Below, piece after piece: positions 17,673 to 26,446 of a stretch of DNA of 64,000 bases. Below the pieces are notes generated by a model. The model ran no database searches. It was not told the origin of the DNA and was given only the letters and a program-made list of their open reading frames with translations. Made by a program: the position numbers and the translations under genes. The DNA is from Derxia lacustris (GTDB lineage Bacteria; Pseudomonadota; Gammaproteobacteria; Burkholderiales; Burkholderiaceae_E), in the NCBI RefSeq assembly GCF_002105195.1, contig NZ_MUHU01000011.1, positions 248,001 through 312,000 of the forward strand. The letters run 5' to 3'. The stretch's first letter is position 1. Each line of letters opens with the position of its first letter.

Positions 17673-18575
17673 ATGTTCGATCTGGCCCAGCTCCGCTGCT
17701 TTGTCGCCGTGGCCGAGGAACTGCACTTCGGCCGCGCCGCCGCGCGCCTCAACATGACCCAGCCGCCGCTGAGCCGGCAGATCCAGCTGCTGGAGCATCT
17801 GGTCGGCACCCGGCTGCTGGAGCGCAGCAGCCGCTCGGTGCGACTGACGGCGGCCGGGCGCGGCTTTCTGCCCGATGCGGCGCGCATCCTGCGGCTGGCC
17901 GACGAGGCTGCCGCCAGCGCGCGCCGGGTCGCCAGCGGCGCGGCCGGCACGCTGGCCATCGGCTTTACCGCGTCGGTCGGTTACGGGCTGCTGCCGGCGC
18001 TGGTGCGCGAGGCGCGCGGCCAGACCCGCGCGGTCCAGCTCACGCTCAAGGAAATGGTCAGCGGCGCCCAGCTCGAAGCGCTGGCGGCGCGCCAGATCGA
18101 CCTGGGCCTGCTGCGCCCGCCGGTGCTGCACGGCGACCTCGACACCCTGGCCTGCCCCAACGAAGGACTGGTGGCCGCCCTGCCCGCCGCCGAGGCCGGC
18201 GACTGGCCGGCCGCGCCGACGCTGGCCAGCTTTGCCGGGCGCGCGCTGGTCATGTACTCGCCCTACGAGGCGCGCTATTTCCATCAGCTGCTCAGCGGCC
18301 TGTTCGAGCGCGCCGGCGTGCAGCCCGAGGTGGTCGAGCAGGTCAGCCAGATCCACTCGATGCTGGCGCTGGTGCGCGCCGGCATCGGCGCCGCGCTGAT
18401 CCCGGCCGGCGCGGCGGCGCTGCATTTCGACGGCGTGGACTACCGCCCGGTCGCCACCGATCCGCCGACGCCGGTCGAGCTCACCTATGCCTGGCGGCGC
18501 GACAACGACAATCCGGCGCTGCATGGCTTGCTCGGGCGCTTGAAGGCGGGCGGCTTGCTGACCAGCCCGGGCTGA
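17673..18575 (+). CDS. LysR-family transcriptional regulator of the glucarate cluster
   Basis: A 300-residue LysR regulator. The winged helix-turn-helix occupies residues 1-60 (QLRCFVAVAEELHFGRAAARL, then MTQPPLSRQI and RTRLLERSSRSVRLT-like text), followed by the periplasmic-binding-like effector domain from about 90. ATG at 17673 gives the canonical MFDLAQLRCF beginning. A longer frame from 17589 would overlap the divergent promoter. It is inferred to sense a pathway metabolite such as glucarate and to activate kdgD and downstream genes. The effector is not visible from sequence. Confidence 0.88.
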   Translation: MFDLAQLRCFVAVAEELHFGRAAARLNMTQPPLSRQIQLLEHLVGTRLLERSSRSVRLTAAGRGFLPDAARILRLADEAAASARRVASGAAGTLAIGFTASVGYGLLPALVREARGQTRAVQLTLKEMVSGAQLEALAARQIDLGLLRPPVLHGDLDTLACPNEGLVAALPAAEAGDWPAAPTLASFAGRALVMYSPYEARYFHQLLSGLFERAGVQPEVVEQVSQIHSMLALVRAGIGAALIPAGAAALHFDGVDYRPVATDPPTPVELTYAWRRDNDNPALHGLLGRLKAGGLLTSPG

Positions 18576-18761
18576 GGCTGCTCGGTGCGGCGCCGACCGG
18601 GGCTCGGGCGCGTTCTTGGCGTCCAGCTCCCAGCGCTTGCCGTCCACCCGACCGCAGGCGGGCCGACATGCCGCACCCGCCTGCCGTGAGCCCGAAAGCC
18701 GGCCCGGACGTTTTACGTGATGACACCTGGGCGATTCAACCCAGCCGTCCTCCTCGTCATG

Positions 18762-18780
18762 ACTAGGCATTTACCTTAGT
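18762..18780. promoter_or_regulatory. Inverted repeat upstream of a PEP-CTERM gene
   Basis: The 19-base element ACTAGGCATTTACCTTAGT has half-sites ACTA-N-G and C-N-TAGT arranged as an inverted repeat. It lies about 90 bases before the PEP-CTERM start at 18871 and looks like a binding site for a dimeric regulator. I know of no certain match. A response regulator of the NarL/FixJ type is a guess. Confidence 0.4.
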
Positions 18781-18782
18781 CG

Positions 18783-18806
18783 CGCCCCTGGGATTTCCCT
18801 GGGGCG
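18783..18806 (+). promoter_or_regulatory. Hairpin-forming leader element
   Basis: CGCCCC (18783-18788) and GGGGCG (18801-18806), with inner GGG/CCC pairs, form a strong potential stem-loop. It starts three bases after the inverted repeat and 65 bases before the PEP-CTERM start. It could be an RNA structure in the leader or a terminator-like element. There is no T tract. Confidence 0.35.
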
Positions 18807-18870
18807 GGCTCCCGGCAATGCCGCCTGCTGCGCGATCGCCCTCCTCCTGGCGGCATGGCAGGAAACAACG

Positions 18871-19488
18871 ATGAAGATGAAGCGAATCCTTCTGGCTGCC
18901 GGCCTTGCCGCAGCCTTCGCAAGCGGATCGGCCCGGGCGGCGCAACTGGTCAATGGCGGCTTCGAGGACGGCACGCTCACCGGCTGGAGCAGCTACGGCA
19001 ATGTCTCGGTCAGCAGCGGATCGGGCGCGGGCGGCGGCAGCTTTGCCGCGCTGCTCACCGCCGGTCTTGGCACCGGCGTCTACACCATGCTGTCGCAGAC
19101 GGTGACGCTGGCCGCCGGCGAGACGGTGAACGGCATCGCGCGCTGGATCGGCAACGACTATCTGCCCTACAACGACAACGGCTTCGTGCGGGTGCTGGCG
19201 CTGAGCAATCTCCAGAGCTACTCGCTGTTCAATGCCGACATCGCCACCTGGGGCAACTATGGCAGCAGCCCCTGGGTGTCGTTCAGCTTCGCGGCGCCGA
19301 CGGCGGGCATCTACACGCTGTATGCGGGCGTCGCCAACTCGGTCGACAACGTGCTCGACAGCGGCCTGAAGGTCGATTTCGGCACCACGCTGGCACCGGT
19401 GCCCGAACCCGAGATCGCCTCGCTGGCCTTCCTCGGACTGGGTGCGGTGGGTCTGGCGGCGCGGCGTCGGCGCGGGCGCCGCGACTGA
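18871..19488 (+). CDS. PEP-CTERM sorting domain protein
   Basis: A 205-residue exported protein with a signal peptide (KRILLAAGLAAAFASGSARA) and a beta-sandwich-like body beginning QLVNGGFEDGTLTGWSSYG, a start often seen in carbohydrate-binding-like PEP-CTERM proteins. The C-terminus has APVPEPEIAS, a hydrophobic helix (LAFLGLGAVGLAA) and the basic tail RRRRGRRD, which is the complete PEP-CTERM signal. AGGAAA eight bases before the ATG at 18871 is the likely ribosome-binding site; a second ATG at 18877 is possible. It is monocistronic and ends before a strong hairpin. No exosortase is present in the window. Confidence 0.9.
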   Translation: MKMKRILLAAGLAAAFASGSARAAQLVNGGFEDGTLTGWSSYGNVSVSSGSGAGGGSFAALLTAGLGTGVYTMLSQTVTLAAGETVNGIARWIGNDYLPYNDNGFVRVLALSNLQSYSLFNADIATWGNYGSSPWVSFSFAAPTAGIYTLYAGVANSVDNVLDSGLKVDFGTTLAPVPEPEIASLAFLGLGAVGLAARRRRGRRD

Positions 19489-19540
19489 GCGCGGCGGCAG
19501 GCCGGCATTGCGCCGGTCTGCCGGTTGCGGGCGGATCGGT

Positions 19541-19580
19541 CGGCGCGCCCTGCCCTCGACGGGGACGGCAGGGCGCGCCG
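19541..19580. terminator. Perfect 14-bp hairpin between convergent genes
   Basis: CGGCGCGCCCTGCC (19541-19554) pairs perfectly with 19567-19580 around a 12-base loop. It sits between the ends of the PEP-CTERM gene and the cysteine desulfurase gene, so it may stop transcripts from both sides. No T tract is present on either side. Confidence 0.6.
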
Positions 19581-19588
19581 ATGGGCGC

Positions 19589-21604
19589 TCAGCGGCGCGC
19601 GCCCGCCAGCCGCTTGACCACGGCCACCATGCGATCGACTTCCTCGCAGGTGTTGTAGAAGGCCAGCGACGGCCGCACCGTGGTTTCGAGCCCGAAGCGC
19701 CGCAGGATCGGCTGGGCGCAGTGATGGCCGGTGCGCACCGCAATGCCTTCTGCGTTGAGCGCCTTGCCGACTTCGTCGGTGCTGTAGCCGGCCAGCACGA
19801 AGCTCAGCACGCTGGCCTTGTCCTTGGCCGTGCCGATGAGCTTGACGCCCTTGATCGGCTTCATGTGCGCGGTCGCGTAGTCGAGCAGCGCGTGCTCATA
19901 GGCGCCGATGTTCTCGATGCCGATGCGCTCCACGTACTCCAGCGCCGCGCCCAGACCCACCGCGTCGGCGATGTTGCCGGTGCCGGCTTCAAAGCGCGTG
20001 GGCGGCCCGTGATAGACCGTCTTCTCGAAGGTGACGTCGGCAATCATGTTGCCGCCGCCCTGCCAGGGCGGCATGTCCTCGAGGATCTCGCGCTTGCCGT
20101 AGACCGCGCCGATGCCGGTCGGGCCGAAGATCTTGTGGCCCGAGAACACGAAGAAGTCGGCGTCGAGCGCCTGCACATCCACGCGCATGTGCGACACCGA
20201 CTGCGCGCCATCCACCAGCGCCTTGGCGCCTGCGCGATGCGCCATGTCGACGATCTGCTTGACCGGCACGACCGTGCCGAGCGCATTCGACACCTGCGTC
20301 ACCGAGACCAGCTTGGTGCGGTCGTTGAGCAGCTTGCTGTACTCGTCGAGCAGCACCTGACCGTCGTCGTCGACCGGAATCACGCGCAGCTTGGCGCCCT
20401 TGGCGGCGCACAGCTGCTGCCACGGCACGATGTTGGCGTGGTGCTCCAGGTTCGAGACGATGATCTCGTCGCCCGGGCCGATGTTCTTCGCGCCCCAGCT
20501 CTTGGCCACCAGGTTGATGGCCTCGGTGGTGCCGCGCACGAAGATGATTTCCTCGGTCGAACCGGCGCCGATGAAGCGGCGCACGGTCTCGCGCGCTTCT
20601 TCATAGGCATCGGTTGCGCGCGCGGCCAGCTCATGCGCCGCGCGGTGGATGTTGGAATTTTCGTGCGCGTAGAAGTGCGCGAGCCGGTCGATCACGGCCT
20701 GCGGCTTCTGCGTGGTGGCGGCGTTGTCGAACCACACCAGCTGACGGCCGTTGACGCGCTCCTGAAGGATCGGGAAGTCGCGCCGCACCGCATGCACGTC
20801 GAACGGCGGATGCGCACCGGCCGGCACCTGCGGCACGGCAGCCGTGTGCTGCTTGCCGCTCGGCGTGGCGGTATCGAGAAAGTAGAAGCCCGGCGCCGAC
20901 GGCGTGGCCACGCCGGGCGACGACGGCGGCAGCGCGGTCGGTGACGTGACGCCGCGCACCGGCGCGGTCGGCCGCGCAGGCGTGGTCGGCGCCTTCAGGT
21001 CGCCCGCCAGCAGGGCGCGCAACTCGTCGTCGCCGGGCAGACCGAAGCTGCGCGCGACCAGACGGTCATCGGCTGCCGGCAGGCCGGCCGGCGGCGTGGC
21101 ACGCGCGGGCGCATCGCCCAGAAAGTAGAAGTTCGACGCCGGCGCAGCCGCACCGCCCGCGCCGGGCTGGCCGAAGCCCGCCGGCGCATTGGCGGCCGGT
21201 GCCTCAGGCACGCCGAGCACATGGCTGCCCACGCGGCCGTCATAGGCCGGCGCGGCTTGCAGCACCAGATCGGGCACGCCGTTCTGCGCCTGCGCATGCG
21301 GCACCAGTGCCGGCGCCGAGGCGCTGGCATTGGCCACGCTCTGCGGCGAGGTGGGCGCCAGATTGGCGCCCGGCGGCAGCGCGCCGAACGGCACGGCAGC
21401 CGGCGTGGACGGACCCGCAATGCCGGGCGGCAGGGACAGCCCCGCCGGATGGACATTGGCCGGCACCGGCACGCCACCGGCCGCCGGAATCGACGGCAGT
21501 GCGGCGAACACCTCGGCGGCCAGCCGGGCAATCGACAGCGGGTCCGGCAGCCCGGGCGGCGCGGCGCCGCCAGCGAGGTCAGGCGTGGACATCGCGTCGC
21601 TCAC
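19589..21604 (-). CDS. Family 2A encapsulin cargo: cysteine desulfurase with long N-terminal targeting region
   Basis: A 671-residue PLP enzyme. Residues about 270-671 are a SufS/Csd-type cysteine desulfurase: VWFDNAATTQKP, SNLEHHANIVPW, the PLP lysine K491 in FSGHKIFGP, and the active cysteine C629 in RTGHHCAQP. It takes sulfur from L-cysteine as persulfide and releases alanine. Residues 1-270 are Ala/Pro-rich and probably disordered. They contain SIARLAAEVFAALP (24-37) and two near-copies of a short motif, NFYFLGDA (158-165) and GFYFLDTA (239-246), which are likely shell-docking segments. GTG at 21604 overlaps the shell stop codon by four bases; ATG at 21592 is an alternative start. Encapsulation and sulfur storage are established for this family, not shown here. 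Confidence 0.93.
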   Translation of the reverse strand: MSDAMSTPDLAGGAAPPGLPDPLSIARLAAEVFAALPSIPAAGGVPVPANVHPAGLSLPPGIAGPSTPAAVPFGALPPGANLAPTSPQSVANASASAPALVPHAQAQNGVPDLVLQAAPAYDGRVGSHVLGVPEAPAANAPAGFGQPGAGGAAAPASNFYFLGDAPARATPPAGLPAADDRLVARSFGLPGDDELRALLAGDLKAPTTPARPTAPVRGVTSPTALPPSSPGVATPSAPGFYFLDTATPSGKQHTAAVPQVPAGAHPPFDVHAVRRDFPILQERVNGRQLVWFDNAATTQKPQAVIDRLAHFYAHENSNIHRAAHELAARATDAYEEARETVRRFIGAGSTEEIIFVRGTTEAINLVAKSWGAKNIGPGDEIIVSNLEHHANIVPWQQLCAAKGAKLRVIPVDDDGQVLLDEYSKLLNDRTKLVSVTQVSNALGTVVPVKQIVDMAHRAGAKALVDGAQSVSHMRVDVQALDADFFVFSGHKIFGPTGIGAVYGKREILEDMPPWQGGGNMIADVTFEKTVYHGPPTRFEAGTGNIADAVGLGAALEYVERIGIENIGAYEHALLDYATAHMKPIKGVKLIGTAKDKASVLSFVLAGYSTDEVGKALNAEGIAVRTGHHCAQPILRRFGLETTVRPSLAFYNTCEEVDRMVAVVKRLAGARR

Positions 21605-22530
21605 TTGTAGGTGTCGGGATAGTCGTGGAACTTGCCGATCTCGACATCGTCGAGCACCGCCAGCGCGTCATCGGTCTGCACCGCCAGCGAGCAGTACAGC
21701 GAGATCAGATAGGACGCGATGGCATTGCGGTTGATGCCCATGAAGCGCACCGACAGGCCCGGGCTCTGCTCGCCCGCGAGGCCCGGCTGGTACAGGCCGA
21801 CCACGCCCTGACGCTTGTCGCCGACGCGCAGCAGGATGATCTTGGTCTTGCCGTCGGCCACCGGCACCTTGTCGCTCGGCACCAGCGGGATGCCGCGCCA
21901 GGTCAGGAACTGGGCGCCGAACATGCTCACGGTCGGCGGCGGCACGCCACGGCGCGTGCATTCGCGACCAAACGCGGCGATCGCCAGCGGATGGGTCAGG
22001 AAGAAGGCCGGCTCCTTCCACACCTTGGTCAGCAGCTCATCGAGGTCGTCGGGCGTGGGCGCGCCGGTGAGCGGATAGATGATCTGGTCGGGATGGACGC
22101 TGGCCAGCAGGCCGTAGTCCGGGTTGTTGATCAGCTCGCGTTCCTGCTTCTCCTTGATCGTCTCGATCGTGAGGCGCAGCTGCTCCTTGATCTGGTCGTG
22201 CGGCGAGCTGTACAGGTCGGCCACGCGCGTGTGCACGTCGAGCACCGTGCTCACGGCATTGAGGAAGTACTCGCGCGGCTGGTCTTCGTAGTCGACGAAG
22301 GTGGTGGGCAGTTCCGATTCGTCGCGCTTGGTACACAGCACCTGCACGTCTTCCGGGTTCTTCACCTTGTTGAGGCGGTAGATGCCGGCTTCCACCGGCA
22401 CCCACTGGAGCAGATGCGTCAGCCAGCGCGGGCTGATGGTCGACAGCGTCGGCGCCGTCTTGGTGGCATTGGCTAGTTGACGGGCGGCGTTGTCGCCAAG
22501 CGCCAGTTGGGTGGGTTGGGTATCCGACAC
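21601..22530 (-). CDS. Family 2A encapsulin nanocompartment shell protein (SrpI-like)
   Basis: A 309-residue HK97-fold shell protein, the normal length for family 2A. Recognisable stretches include LALGDNAARQLANATKT, SPRWLTHLLQWVPVEAG, VYRLN-like GIYRLNKVKNPEDV and RFMGINRNAIASYLISLY. Such proteins assemble into icosahedral cages that hold a cysteine desulfurase and accumulate elemental sulfur. GTG at 22530 is chosen because AAGGAAGA lies five bases upstream and the product then begins SDTQPTQLAL. The longer frame would add unrelated residues. The cargo gene follows with a GTGA overlap, so shell and cargo are translationally coupled. Operon partners are EpsC and a rhodanese, both sulfur/cysteine enzymes. 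Confidence 0.95.
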   Translation of the reverse strand: MSDTQPTQLALGDNAARQLANATKTAPTLSTISPRWLTHLLQWVPVEAGIYRLNKVKNPEDVQVLCTKRDESELPTTFVDYEDQPREYFLNAVSTVLDVHTRVADLYSSPHDQIKEQLRLTIETIKEKQERELINNPDYGLLASVHPDQIIYPLTGAPTPDDLDELLTKVWKEPAFFLTHPLAIAAFGRECTRRGVPPPTVSMFGAQFLTWRGIPLVPSDKVPVADGKTKIILLRVGDKRQGVVGLYQPGLAGEQSPGLSVRFMGINRNAIASYLISLYCSLAVQTDDALAVLDDVEIGKFHDYPDTYK

Positions 22531-22548
22531 GATGGTCTTCCTTAGACG

Positions 22549-22560
22549 AAATTCGAATTT
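22549..22560. promoter_or_regulatory. Perfect 12-bp palindrome upstream of the encapsulin gene
   Basis: AAATTCGAATTT is exactly self-complementary. It lies 19 bases before the encapsulin GTG in an AT-rich 89-base gap after the XRE gene, and arms GCTA and TAGC lie just beyond it. This is the natural place for an internal promoter and an operator bound by the XRE protein encoded immediately upstream. Binding is inferred. Confidence 0.5.
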
Positions 22561-22917
22561 GCTAATTGCCTGTTCGGCTTTAGCGAGTGTCGGTTTGCGT
22601 GCCCGGCCCAATCAACCGGCTATAGACGGCGGGCGCTGGCGATCCTGACTTCACATTGCGCAATCAGCTCGGACAGCGGCAGGCCGAGCGCAACCGCCAG
22701 CTTGGAGGCGGTGGCGAGCGACGGCATGACCGTGGCGCGCTCGATTTCGCCCATGTAGGAGCGGTTGAGCTCGGCGCGATTGGCCAGCGCTTCCTGCGAC
22801 CAGCCGCGCGCCTCGCGCAGCCGGCGCACCACCAGACCGAAGCTTTCGCCCACGCTGGCGGGCAGCAGCGGCGCGAGGCCGCTGGCGTGGGCAAGCTGTG
22901 CGTCGGCTTGCGCCTGT

Positions 22918-23913
<996 letters not shown>

Positions 23914-23915
23914 GC

Positions 23916-24386
23916 TCAGTCCTGGATCCAGGGCAGGCCGCGGAAGCGCCAGCCGTCGGACCGACCGCGCTGATGCGCCTCGTCGATCTCGCCCTCGAAG
24001 CCTTCAAGCACGTTGAAAGCGTTTGCAAAGCCGGCCTTGGTCGCGGCCTCGGCGGCCAGCGCCGAGCGCTTGCCGCTGCGGCACAGCAACAGCAGCACCG
24101 CGTTCTTCGGCACCTTGGCCTCGAGCTCGCGGGCAAAGCGCGGATTGCGCGTGAGGCTGGTGCCGGTGGCCCAGGCCACATGCACGCTGCCCGGCACCTG
24201 CCCCACGAACTTGCGCTCCTCACCCGAGCGCACATCGACCAGCACGGCGCTGCCTTCCTGCGCCAGCGCCCAGGCGTCGGCCGGTGGCACGCTGCCGGCA
24301 TAGGGCAGGCCGGCGGCGCGCGCTTCTTCGCGGGCACGGTCGAGCACGGGATGGGACGGAGAAACTTCGGCGAGCACTGCGGACAT
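23916..24386 (-). CDS. Single-domain rhodanese
   Basis: A 156-residue cytoplasmic sulfurtransferase. VLVDVRSGEERKFVGQVPGSVHVAW is the rhodanese CH2A-like region, and LLLLCRSGKRSALAAEAA holds the active-site loop CRSGKRS with the persulfide cysteine. It ends GWRFRGLPWIQD, a tail common to the rhodaneses next to family 2A encapsulins. It is the first gene of the minus-strand operon that leads to epsC, the XRE gene and the encapsulin system, and probably passes sulfane sulfur from or to the stored pool. The start at 24386 follows an AGGAG site (about 10 bases). Confidence 0.92.
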   Translation of the reverse strand: MSAVLAEVSPSHPVLDRAREEARAAGLPYAGSVPPADAWALAQEGSAVLVDVRSGEERKFVGQVPGSVHVAWATGTSLTRNPRFARELEAKVPKNAVLLLLCRSGKRSALAAEAATKAGFANAFNVLEGFEGEIDEAHQRGRSDGWRFRGLPWIQD

Positions 24387-24506
24387 GACGACGACTCCTG
24401 ATCTGATGGCGATAGACGGCCGACGCAGACTAGGCAGTCGGCATCGGGCAGTTAACGAAGCAGTCGGTCGTTCGATATGTCCAGAAGTTGGCTGTCGGTC
24501 TCAGCC

Positions 24507-24536
24507 TTTCGATCAGCTGTCGAAAGTGTTGACACT
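24507..24536. promoter_or_regulatory. Two adjacent inverted repeats in the rhodanese / sigma-54 activator gap
   Basis: TTTCGA-N7-TCGAAA occupies 24507-24525 and AGTGT-TG-ACACT occupies 24525-24536, so the two share one base. They lie between the divergent rhodanese (start 24386) and sigma-54 activator (start 24635) genes. A direct repeat GCAGTCGG occurs at 24434-24441 and 24460-24467. These look like operator sites that could act on either gene. The protein bound is not known. Confidence 0.45.
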
Positions 24537-24634
24537 CGGTTACAGGTGATATGCAAAGACGAAATGGTCAGTTCGCGCAGGTACGGGCGCCGCCTAAGTT
24601 GAAACGCGACAAGAACCCATCAGAGCGTCCACCC

Positions 24635-25831
<1,197 letters not shown>

Positions 25832-25857
25832 GCTCCACATCTCTTCATCCCCATCCC

Positions 25858-25896
25858 GCCGCGGAAAGCGCCCGAATGCGCCTTCCGCGGCGTTTT
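25858..25896 (+). terminator. Intrinsic terminator after the sigma-54 activator gene
   Basis: GCCGCGGAA (25858-25866) pairs perfectly with TTCCGCGGC (25883-25891), with further inner pairs GCG/CGC, and is followed by GTTTTCG. It lies 27 bases after the activator stop. This is one of the clearest intrinsic terminators in the window. It implies that the cytochrome cluster has its own promoter. Confidence 0.8.
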
Positions 25897-26446
25897 CGTC
25901 TGGGCGCGCGCTGCGCGTCGATTTGCACCGCCGGCGGCGGTTTTGGCGCTGACCGCCACTGTTGCGTCGAGCCAACAAGCAGAGCCGAATCCCGGCCCCG
26001 ATCGACCTGCGACCGGGCGCCGGGCGGCGCGCTCAGGCGTCGATCGAGCCGCTCGTGCGTCAAGCCAGCAAGCGGCGGGCCAGCCCGGGCCGGCGACCAC
26101 GCCGACCGCCCCACCCAGACATCGCAGTGCCCGCTGCTGCCGTCTTGCAGCGCGCCGGTCCGGGCGCGCCGGCGGCGCCCGGCGGGCTGGAGGCGGCACG
26201 ACCGGGCCGGGGCAGCTGCTGCTTCCTACGCAAGCCGGTCCGAGAGGTTTGCTCAGGAATCAGCAACCGCATCTGCTGCGGATCGAACAGCGCTTTTCGC
26301 GGCGCCGCAACACGGGCATTTATCCGTTTCAAATCAATTACTTGAATCAACTCCGCAACAGCCGTCGACGCTGGTTCGCGGCTTGCAATAGAGCGTTACT
26401 GCCGCTTCCCGGCATGCATCGCTTTTTTCGGATCGGAGTGCAAACC
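25897..26446 (+). other. Long gene-free leader of the cytochrome/DUF1501 cluster
   Basis: About 550 bases with no convincing gene. One plus-strand frame stays open through it into the DUF1553 gene, but it encodes Arg/Pro/Ala-rich text typical of chance GC-rich frames and has no domain. The last 150 bases are AT-richer and hold a sigma-54-type promoter (listed separately). The inverted repeat CCGCA-N5-TGCGG lies at 26267-26281, a suitable distance upstream for an activator site. Confidence 0.6.
26372..26387 (+). promoter_or_regulatory. Putative sigma-54 promoter
   Basis: TGGTTCGCGGCTTGCA keeps TGG and TTGC at exactly the spacing required of -24/-12 elements (consensus TGGCAC-N5-TTGC). It is 59 bases before the DUF1553 gene start and about 90 bases after the inverted repeat at 26267-26281. 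A sigma-54 activator gene is directly upstream. The CAC part of the consensus is not conserved (TTC), so strength is uncertain. Confidence 0.6.

Noticed and set aside
18871..19488. A sortase-like or autotransporter role for the two PEP-CTERM proteins
   Set aside because: The tails are complete PEP-CTERM signals and nothing else in the proteins supports an enzyme or a barrel.
25943..26446. In-frame N-terminal extension of the DUF1553 protein
   Set aside because: The added 168 residues are Arg/Pro-rich with no signal peptide, whereas the ATG at 26447 opens directly on a good signal sequence. The region also holds the sigma-54 promoter.
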